Positions 57,791 through 64,000 of a stretch of 64,000 nt of DNA are shown here, piece by piece. Position 1 is the stretch's first letter. The number at the start of each line of letters is the position of its first letter. The position numbers and the translations under genes were made by a program. The notes below the pieces were generated by a model. That model did no database searches. It was not told the DNA's origin and saw only the letters and a program-made list of their open reading frames with translations. The stretch is taken from the NCBI GenBank assembly GCA_963783045.1, contig CAWAMD010000002.1, forward strand, positions 669,407 to 733,406, given 5' to 3'. Source of the DNA: CAWAMD01 sp963783045 (GTDB lineage: Bacteria; Actinomycetota; Nitriliruptoria; Nitriliruptorales; Nitriliruptoraceae).

Positions 57791-59340
57791 CGGCGGGGGT
57801 CCGGGACGGGGTGCGGGTCGGGGTCGACGGCACGTAGCGGCGCGTCGGTGTCGCACAGCGCCTGTTCGGTCGGGGTGATCAGGTGGTCGACGAGGGTGAC
57901 GTGGCGGGTTTCGCCGGCTTCGATCCACAGGCCGCGGCCGCGCGGGAGCCGGGCGGTGAGGCCGGTTTGGAGCCGGTTGAGGCCGAGGGTGGTCTGCAGC
58001 CGGGGTGCTTCGGCGGGTTTTTGGCGGTAGATGATCCAGGTGCCGCAGTCGGCGATGACCCCGTCGGCCAGCGACCGGGTGGTGCTGCCGGCGTCGCCGG
58101 CGGCGGCGGTGTCCGAGAGGCGGTGCAGGACGTTGACGACCGAGAGGGCGAGCTGGCGGGAGAGCTTCTGGTTGGTCTGCATCCAGCGGGCGGTGGGTTC
58201 GTCGGCGAGCAGGGCCCAGGCTTCGTCGTTGACCTGGAACCGGCCGCGGGGGCTGGCGGCGGTGGCGACCTGCAGCCAGGCGGCGGTGCAGACCATCACG
58301 AGCGGGAGCAGGCTGCGGTGGGTGGTGTGGACGGCGGAGAGGTCCACGACGGTGCAGTCGCCGAGCGCGTCGGCGTCGATGCTGGTGTGGCCGGCGAACA
58401 TGCCGGCCAGGTCGCCGTGGTCGTCGACGAGCCGGGCGAGCGCGAGGGCCATCTCGCGGGATTCGGCGGTCAGCCGGGCCGGGTCGATGTGCAGCCGGTG
58501 GGCGATGTCGGCGGGCGGGTCGACCAGCGCGTCGGCGAGCATCGGCAGGGTGGCGGTCTGCCCGTAGCCGGTGGGGGCGGGCACGGCCGGGTCGAGCTCG
58601 AGGCTGCAGACTCGGGCCAGGCAGCTGGAGGCGAGCACGAGCTCGAGTTGCCGGCAGTCGCGGCCGAGGGTGGCCTCGAGCAGGGCCCGGACGGTGGCCA
58701 GGTTGCGGTGGAACAGGCCGGCCGGTGGGAGCCGGTGCCGGGCGGCGCCGAGGTCGAGCGGGTTGAGGGTGACCTGCCCGCCGGGGGTCAGGGCGATGGG
58801 TTGGGTGCCGGCGGCGGCGGCCAGCGGGGCGTATTCGCCTTTGGGGTCGATGATGTGGGCGCCGCGGCCGAACTCGAGGCCGCGCCAGACCAGCGTCTTG
58901 GCCAGCGTGGACTTGCCGGAGCCAACGTCGCCGAGGATGAGCAGGTTGGGGTTGGTCAGCCGCCCGTCGCGGTAGGCGGTGAACGGGTCGAAGCAGAAGG
59001 TCCCGCCGGTGGGCGACACCCCGATCACCGCCCCGCGCCGGTCGGTCTGTGCGGCGGCGGAGGCGACCAGGAACGGATAGATCGCCTCGGCGGTCGCGGT
59101 GGACAGCTCGATCGGCTGCGGGCGAGGGCTGGTCAGGCTGCGGGCGGCATGCGGGCGGCGCTGACCGGACGGGCCGCCCAGCCGCCGGTAGCGGGCGGCC
59201 GTGCGGCGCCGTGCGGCCGTCTGGTCGGCGGTCCGGGTTCGGCGGCGCCGCCAGGGTGAACGCAGCCACCCGCGGCGGCCGGCGGGTCGGGCGGGGGCGG
59301 CGGCGATGCGGCGGGTGAGCCGTCGGCGGCGGGCGGTCAT
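57787..59340 (-). CDS. VirB4/TraE-type conjugation ATPase
   Basis: This 517-residue protein has an Arg-rich lead, then FLVASAAAQTDRRGAVIGVS, Walker A LILGDVGSGKSTLAKTLVWR (about residue 136), HIIDPKGEYAPLAAAAG and Walker B RFQVNDEAWALLADEPTARW (about 371). A TrwB-like end follows (WIIYRQKPAEAPRLQTTLGL). It provides energy for channel assembly. The N-terminal VirB4 domain is short, probably because the upstream SCO6880-type protein carries it. Overlaps both neighbours by four bases. Confidence 0.85.
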   Translation of the reverse strand: MTARRRRLTRRIAAAPARPAGRRGWLRSPWRRRRTRTADQTAARRRTAARYRRLGGPSGQRRPHAARSLTSPRPQPIELSTATAEAIYPFLVASAAAQTDRRGAVIGVSPTGGTFCFDPFTAYRDGRLTNPNLLILGDVGSGKSTLAKTLVWRGLEFGRGAHIIDPKGEYAPLAAAAGTQPIALTPGGQVTLNPLDLGAARHRLPPAGLFHRNLATVRALLEATLGRDCRQLELVLASSCLARVCSLELDPAVPAPTGYGQTATLPMLADALVDPPADIAHRLHIDPARLTAESREMALALARLVDDHGDLAGMFAGHTSIDADALGDCTVVDLSAVHTTHRSLLPLVMVCTAAWLQVATAASPRGRFQVNDEAWALLADEPTARWMQTNQKLSRQLALSVVNVLHRLSDTAAAGDAGSTTRSLADGVIADCGTWIIYRQKPAEAPRLQTTLGLNRLQTGLTARLPRGRGLWIEAGETRHVTLVDHLITPTEQALCDTDAPLRAVDPDPHPVPDPRR

Positions 59341-60875
59341 CGGGCGCCTCGGCACAGCGGCAGGGTCCAGCCGAAGGCGTGGCGTTGGAGGCCGGACAGG
59401 CGGCGCAGCTCGAGGCCGGCCCGGCGGGCGGACGCCTCGACCTGTGCGACTGCGGTCTCGAGGGCGGTCGGGTCGGCGGCGGTGACGGTGCACAGCCATA
59501 CGAGCCGGTAGACGGTGCGGCCGGCGACCAGGTCGGCTTCGCGGCGGGCGGCGTCGTCGCGGGTGGCCCGCTGGCGGGCGGCGGGCGCGAACCCGAGCCG
59601 GGCACGGATGGCCTGCTCGGAGTCCTGGGTGACCTGCAGGCTCTGGGCGCGCCGTTCGGCCTGCGCCATCGGGGTCGGGACCCACAGCAGCGACCAGCGG
59701 CGCCGGGCCGGCACGCCGACCAGCAGGTGCTGGAGGAAGTCGCCGGTGACCGGCCGGGCCGGCAGCCGGGCGACCTGCAGGGTGGCCGACCAGCCCGAGT
59801 CGTGCCGCAGCGCCGACCAGCCGTCGACCATCCCCCACGGGCCGGCCGCCCCCGCCGGCACCCCACCGTCGCCGTCCGGGTCGCCGTCGCCGTCGCGGTT
59901 GCGGTCGGGGTGGGGGGTCGGGGCGTGGGTGCTGGTGGGGTCGAACGCGTCGCGGAGCAGCCGGCCGATCGCCCCGGCATCCAGCCACCCGTGGACGGTC
60001 AGTCCGGCGCCGGTCAGGCTGTCCTCGAGGGTGGCGGCCCGGTCGAGGAGCACCTGGGCGCCGCCGTCGAGCCCGCCGCCGGCAGCCCGGATCGTCCGGC
60101 GTGCGGCCTTCTCGTCGAGGCCGACCGCGAGCCAGAGCCGGTGGTCCTGACCGGCGGCTGCGGCGGCGGTCAGCAGCCGCCGGTAGGAGTCGGCGGTCGC
60201 CGGTGAGCCGCGTCCGCCCTGGCTGGCGTGGTGGGCGGCGGCCGGGCGGAGGTCGGCCGGTCCGGCGGTGTGGACCAGCTGAAGGCGGGTCAGCTCGGGC
60301 AGGGACTGGGCCACATGGTCGAGCACGGCCCCCCAGGCGCCGATGCGGGCCTGCTGGTCGTCGAGGTCGCCGAACAGGAACCCCTGGCCGGACAGCTCGG
60401 CGATGGCGACCAGCCGGCGGCGGAATGTGTCGGCCACGATCCCGTAGCGGCCGTCGGCGTCGGCCGGTCTCGCGGCGGTGGGTGGGGTCAGCTGGTGGAG
60501 TTCGATGCCGAACAGGCCGCCCGGCAGGTCGAGGATCGGCTCGGGCAGCGGCGGCAGGCCCACGGCCGGTGCGGGATGGAAGGTGTGGTTGCCCGACAGC
60601 CGCGCCCAGCCGTAGCCGACCCAGATCGGCAGCCAGTCCACCGCCGGCCGGCCGGCGACCCGCACGGCGGCCGCGGCGGCCAGCGCGCCGATCGAGACCA
60701 GCGCGACCGCCGCCCGGCCGGGGCTCGGGTGGGCCATCGCGGCGACGAACACCCCGCCGGCCGCGGCGATCGCGGCCAGGCGTCCGGCCGACAGGCCGAA
60801 CAGCAGCCCCCCGGCGGCCCGGGCGGGGAACTGGTAGCGGGCCAGCTGCGGGCCGCGGTCGTCGCGCTCACCCAT
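59337..60875 (-). CDS. SCO6880-type conjugation protein (VirB4 N-terminal partner)
   Basis: This 512-residue protein has two N-terminal membrane helices (LAAIAAAGGVFVAAMAH; VALVSIGALAAAAAVRVAG) and a region typical of SCO6880/PrgI-like proteins (VDWLPIWVGYGWARLSGNHT). A long domain follows with GWSATLQVARLPARPVTGDF and RRRWSLLWVPTPMAQAERRA. Actinobacterial T4SS use it beside VirB4. ATG 60875. Confidence 0.75.
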   Translation of the reverse strand: MGERDDRGPQLARYQFPARAAGGLLFGLSAGRLAAIAAAGGVFVAAMAHPSPGRAAVALVSIGALAAAAAVRVAGRPAVDWLPIWVGYGWARLSGNHTFHPAPAVGLPPLPEPILDLPGGLFGIELHQLTPPTAARPADADGRYGIVADTFRRRLVAIAELSGQGFLFGDLDDQQARIGAWGAVLDHVAQSLPELTRLQLVHTAGPADLRPAAAHHASQGGRGSPATADSYRRLLTAAAAAGQDHRLWLAVGLDEKAARRTIRAAGGGLDGGAQVLLDRAATLEDSLTGAGLTVHGWLDAGAIGRLLRDAFDPTSTHAPTPHPDRNRDGDGDPDGDGGVPAGAAGPWGMVDGWSALRHDSGWSATLQVARLPARPVTGDFLQHLLVGVPARRRWSLLWVPTPMAQAERRAQSLQVTQDSEQAIRARLGFAPAARQRATRDDAARREADLVAGRTVYRLVWLCTVTAADPTALETAVAQVEASARRAGLELRRLSGLQRHAFGWTLPLCRGAR

Positions 60876-62058
60876 CCGATCCTCCTTGCCGGCCGGGCCC
60901 GTGCACCGCCGACCGCCACCCGCCTGAAGCCCCCGGCCCCGCCGTGCCGCCGACCGACGGCGGGCCGCCCGACGGCAACCCGGCCCCAGACGAGGGTGGG
61001 CCGCCAGCGGGGCCTGGCGGGCCGGCGTCCAGCGCGGAGGTGGGGCTGCCGGCGGTCGCGGCCGAGGCCGCCACCTGGCCGCCGGCGGCCAGCACGGAGC
61101 GGGCGCCGAGCAGCCCGGCGCCGATCGCCACGGCCCGGGTGCCGCGCGACATCGCGTGGACGGCGGTGGTCAGCTCCGGGGTGGCCACGATCCGGGCCAG
61201 CGCGGCCGGGGCGAGGGCGGCCAGCGCGAGCCCGAACGTCCCGAAGATCAGCCGGTCGATGCCTTGGGGCTGACCGGCGACGGTGTTGGTGACCGCGAAC
61301 ATGGTCAGGATCGCCGCGTCGGCGAACAGCACCGCGAACGCGAGGCTCCACGCACGGACCTGCACGCGCCGCAGCGGGGTCCACACCGACAGGGCGTGGG
61401 CGACCGGGAGGAACACGATCAGCGCGGCGAGCAGCACGGGCCGCATCGCCAGGGTGAAGTAGATGGCCAGCGCAGCGAACACGATCACGATCCCGGCCAG
61501 GAACGCGACGAACAGCTGCGCGCCGGAGTCGCGCTGCAGCGCGGTGTCCATCAGCGCCTGCTGCAGCGGCACCAGCGGCGCGTCCACGGTCGTCCCGGAG
61601 GCGGCCAGAGCGATCCGGCCGAGCCGGGAGACCGCCCCACCCACCGCCAGCAGCAGCGACCCGCCAGCCGAGGCGAGCATCCCGGCGACCAGCGCCCGGA
61701 ACACCGCCTGCACGGTGCGGGCCGTGTTGCCGGTCACCATCCCGGCGATCACCTCGGCGATCAGGGTGGCGACCATCACCAGCGCCGCGAGCGCGTAGAT
61801 CGGCAGCGCCGGGCCGTGCAGCACCGGGGTGTACCAGTCACGGTTGACCGGGGCGGTCGAGGCCTGCAGGGCGACCAGGTCCAGCGACCAGAACGCGCCG
61901 CGCAGCACCCACACGGTCAGCTCCCCGCCGGCCTGCCGCAACAGCGTGTTCGCCCACTGCTGGCCGGCCCACGCCATCCCGAGCACCGCCCCGATCGCGG
62001 CGATCCCGACCACCACGAACGGGATCAGCCCCTCCTCGCCGTGCCAATCGGGCCTCAT
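60868..62058 (-). CDS. VirB6/TrbL-like polytopic membrane protein
   Basis: This 396-residue protein has about seven or eight membrane segments (IPFVVVGIAAIGAVLGMAW; YALAALVMVATLIAEVIAG; LFVAFLAGIVIVFAALAIYF; LLAALIVFLPVAHALSVW). A Gly/Pro-rich cytoplasmic tail follows. It would form the inner-membrane channel. It overlaps the preceding gene by four bases and the next by eight. Confidence 0.78.
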   Translation of the reverse strand: MRPDWHGEEGLIPFVVVGIAAIGAVLGMAWAGQQWANTLLRQAGGELTVWVLRGAFWSLDLVALQASTAPVNRDWYTPVLHGPALPIYALAALVMVATLIAEVIAGMVTGNTARTVQAVFRALVAGMLASAGGSLLLAVGGAVSRLGRIALAASGTTVDAPLVPLQQALMDTALQRDSGAQLFVAFLAGIVIVFAALAIYFTLAMRPVLLAALIVFLPVAHALSVWTPLRRVQVRAWSLAFAVLFADAAILTMFAVTNTVAGQPQGIDRLIFGTFGLALAALAPAALARIVATPELTTAVHAMSRGTRAVAIGAGLLGARSVLAAGGQVAASAATAGSPTSALDAGPPGPAGGPPSSGAGLPSGGPPSVGGTAGPGASGGWRSAVHGPGRQGGSDG

Positions 62059-62817
62059 GACCCACCTCGGACGGCCAGCCCGAGTGGGAGCGGGAGGGTG
62101 GGCAGGCTGTCACGCAGCGCCGCCCGCAGCGCCCCCGGCGGGGACGCGTCGCCCTCCACCAGCGGGATCGGCCCCTGGGTCGTGTCGACCCCGGCGACCC
62201 GCCAACTGTCGCCGTCGGCGGTCAGCCGCACCGTCGAGGTGGTGAACAGCGCCCCGCCGGCGTCGCCGACCCCGACCAGCGACATCGCCCACACCTGCGC
62301 CGACGCGGACCCGCCGGCCGGCCCGTAGCCGGTCAGGGCCACGGTCAGCGGCACGAACGTGAACATCCGCCGCGAGGCGGGCTGGCGGCCCCACGCCGAC
62401 GCCTCGAGCCGCGTGCGGGCCGCCGCGACCTGCCGGGCCTCCGCGGCGGCGGCGGGCGGGGTGAACACGACATTGGCGACCCGGGCGAAGATCGCGTCGT
62501 CGAAGACGACCTGCGGCTGGGAGGTCACCGCCACCGCCGTGACCGCGGCCGCCGCCGCGCCGGCCGGAGTGCGCGGGTAGCCCCACGGGACCCCGTCGAC
62601 CATCCGCGGGGCCCCGAACGCCACCGGCCGACCCGCCAGGGCTGCCTGCGTTTGTCTCGGGGGCTGTCGAGGTGGCGGCAGCCGGTGGGGGCGGCGGCCC
62701 GGCGGCCAGCCCGCGCCAGGCCAGCCACCCGCCGCCGCCAGCCAGCACCGCCACCAGCCCGGCCGCGGCGACCAGCCCGGCCCGGCCGCCCGGCCGGGGG
62801 GTGTCGTATCGGTCCAC
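62055..62817 (-). CDS. VirB8/TcpC-like conjugation protein, apparent frameshift
   Basis: The N-terminal frame (GTG 62817, MDRYDTPRPGGRAGLVAAAG) gives a short cytoplasmic lead, a membrane helix (AAGLVAVLAGGGGWLAWRGL) and a Pro linker. The C-terminal frame (62055 to about 62650) gives a periplasm-like domain, RPVAFGAPRMVDGVPWGYPR to RTPAGAAAAAVTAVAVTSQP and beyond. The two frames meet near 62656-62664, next to a run of five C. One base change would join them as one protein of about 250 residues. Confidence 0.68.
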
Positions 62818-62827
62818 GGTGCGTCCT

Positions 62828-63129
62828 TCAGCTGCCGAGCCGGAACCCGGCGTTGACGATCGCAGCGGCCGCGCCGATCACGATCGCGCCGACGAACCCG
62901 CCGATGACCATGAACGGCCCGAGGTCACCCCCTGGGTGTGGGCCCGGTTCGCGGCCAGCGCCCAGGTCGCCCCGCCGATCACGATCACCCCCGCGGCGAA
63001 CAGCAGCCCCGCCAGCGTCAGCCCGTTGAGCGCCGAGATGATCTGGTCGTAGTTGGGGATCCACTGGCGGCCCTGCGCCGGATCCAGCGCCGGGACCTGC
63101 CCCAGCAGCAACGTGTCGACCTGCCCCAC
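62828..63129 (-). CDS. Small two-helix T4SS membrane protein, apparent frameshift
   Basis: GTG 63129 (after GAGGAGGATGAG) gives VDTLLLGQVPALDPAQGRQW and the helix GLTLAGLLFAAGVIVIGGAT. A change of frame in the G-run around 62930 is needed to reach the second helix, FMVIGGFVGAIVIGAAAAIV, and the stop at 62828. With it the protein has about 100 residues and the VirB2-like arrangement of two helices. It is the first gene of the T4SS operon. Confidence 0.6.
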
Positions 63130-63266
63130 CTCATCCTCCTCGTGTCGTCCGGCACCCAACAAGTCCCGACACGGCCCCGCCGACTGTGACCGGCTGTGCT
63201 GCCAGCGCACCCCTGTCACACCAGATCGCCCGGCCGTGGCGACTCCCTGCCCGTCGAGGAGCCGCC

Positions 63267-63719
63267 ATGCCCACCCGTGCCCGCACGCTGGCCACCGTGG
63301 CCGTCGCGCTGGCCGCCGTCGGCTGCACCCACCGGCCGCACCCGGCCGCCGTCGCCGTCCAGGCGGGCCGGCTCCCGGTCGCCCTGCTCACCGCCGGCCC
63401 GGCCGGGCAGCCCGACGCCGGGGAGCCGGCGCTGGCCCCGGCTACCGCACCGGGGCAGCCGTCGGGCGGCGATCCGGTCGCGCTCGCCGAGCGGCGGATC
63501 CTGGACGCGCTGGCCCGCCAGGGGTTGACCGTCCTCGACTACGGCGCACACGTCGTGACCCGCACGCCCGACGCGGTCACCGTCACGGTCGCGGTCACCG
63601 CCACCCCCGCCGACGAGCCCGGGGTGGTGTCCACCGGCCTGTATCGGGTGCGGATGGTCCGGGCCGGCGACGCCGGCTGGCAGCCCACACCCGACGCCGG
63701 CGGCGGAGGCCGGCCGTGA
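63267..63719 (+). CDS. Lipoprotein of the conjugation locus
   Basis: This 150-residue protein has lipoprotein signal MPTRARTLATVAVALAAVGC with a lipobox, then a linker and a small beta domain (LTVLDYGAHVVTRTPDAVTV). ATG 63267 lies five bases after GAGGAG. It diverges from the T4SS operon and is coupled to the transglycosylase gene (GTGA). Confidence 0.65.
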   Translation: MPTRARTLATVAVALAAVGCTHRPHPAAVAVQAGRLPVALLTAGPAGQPDAGEPALAPATAPGQPSGGDPVALAERRILDALARQGLTVLDYGAHVVTRTPDAVTVTVAVTATPADEPGVVSTGLYRVRMVRAGDAGWQPTPDAGGGGRP

Positions 63720-64000
63720 AACACCGGGGCTGGCTGGCGGCCGCGACCGTCGTGCTGCTCGTGCTGCCCGCCGGGGCGCTCGCCGGCTCCCGTCAGGCTG
63801 GGCCTGCCGGGAGCCGGTTCGACCCGGCCCGGCTGGCCGGGGTGATCCCGCAGCCGATGCTGAACGCCTACCTCGACGCCGCCAACCGCTGGCAGGTGGA
63901 TTGGGCGCTGCTCGCCGCGATCGGGAAGCTCGAATGCGACCACGGCCGGGCGCGGACGGCGGGCTGCTGGCCGCCCGGGACCGTCAACAGCGCCGGGGCC
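63716..64000 (+). CDS. VirB1-like lytic transglycosylase (3' end outside window)
   Basis: The first 95 residues are a signal peptide (LAAATVVLLVLPAGALAG) and the start of an SLT domain, IPQPMLNAYLDAANRWQVDW followed by ALLAAIGKLECDHGRA with the catalytic-region Glu. It would cut the peptidoglycan to let the transfer channel pass. The gene runs off the right edge. Confidence 0.78.
   Translation, partial: MKHRGWLAAATVVLLVLPAGALAGSRQAGPAGSRFDPARLAGVIPQPMLNAYLDAANRWQVDWALLAAIGKLECDHGRARTAGCWPPGTVNSAGA

Noticed and set aside
55505..59980. A single 1491-residue fusion protein
   Set aside because: The frame left of 57790 continues only as the antisense-like extension of the VirD4 gene; the VirB4 gene is in another frame and the overlap GTGA marks the true start.
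63184..63219. TGTGAC ... GTCACA as an operator between the T4SS operon and the lipoprotein gene
   Set aside because: Short arms with a 24-base spacer; could be chance in this sequence.

Overview
The window is high-GC DNA with dense, overlapping genes and frequent GTG/TTG starts. It also carries actinobacterial signature families: a GlcD-type oxidase, an ArsC of the GCGDTCP type, a BTAD/LysM regulator, SCO6880-type conjugation proteins, a RepSA-like replication remnant, and RES/Xre and VapBC modules. I infer a high-GC actinobacterium and cannot place it below phylum. Apart from about 1.5 kb of ordinary chromosome at the left end, the window is accessory DNA.

Layout. (a) 1-2.5 kb: the end of an FAD-linked oxidase, arsC, the 5' stub of an Xre-type antitoxin and a VapBC pair. 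(b) 2.7-5.83 kb: a decayed integrative element between two 43-bp tRNA-3'-end direct repeats. It holds a rep remnant, a frameshifted xis, a small ORF, a frameshifted integrase and a ParE-like toxin-antitoxin pair. (c) 5.83-14.7 kb: a secreted Rhs/YD-repeat toxin, followed by two orphan tip cassettes, each accompanied by small membrane proteins that look like immunity proteins. This block lies between two copies of a 103-bp repeat, each joined to the 3' end of a RES toxin gene; the left RES copy is a wreck and the right one is intact with its antitoxin. (d) 16.0-16.7 kb: a protein with a possible HEPN motif. (e) 16.7-27.9 kb: an eleven-gene, minus-strand, translationally coupled Tad-type pilus operon ending in a LysM/BTAD regulator. 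(f) 28.2-33.9 kb: an IS1380-family element, fragments of other insertion sequences, and AT-richer secreted proteins. (g) 34.0-43.0 kb: a mobility module with a primase-polymerase, a sigma-like protein, a CcdAB-like pair, a Dph6-like PP-loop protein and a large MobF relaxase-helicase that has a 10-bp inverted repeat just upstream. (h) 43.3-55.2 kb: a defence and addiction cargo island with a Pif1-like helicase/BRCT protein and an unknown partner, an Xre/nucleotidyltransferase pair, a Doc pair, a tyrosine recombinase, a RelE-like pair, a two-gene CBASS (CD-NTase plus Cap15-like effector) and a membrane-anchored unknown. (i) 55.5-64 kb: type IV secretion genes (VirD4, VirB4, SCO6880, VirB6-like, a VirB8/TcpC-position protein and a small membrane protein) on the minus strand, diverging from a lipoprotein and a VirB1-like transglycosylase that runs off the right edge.

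Read together, sections e-i look like one large conjugative element. The relaxase and T4SS would move it, the Tad-like pilus may provide surface contact, and the cargo provides defence and maintenance. Membership of the Tad operon in that element is inference. Several genes (xis, int, Rhs tip 2, an immunity gene, two T4SS genes) are split by single-base frameshifts. These may be real decay, but several fall at runs of one base and could be sequence errors.
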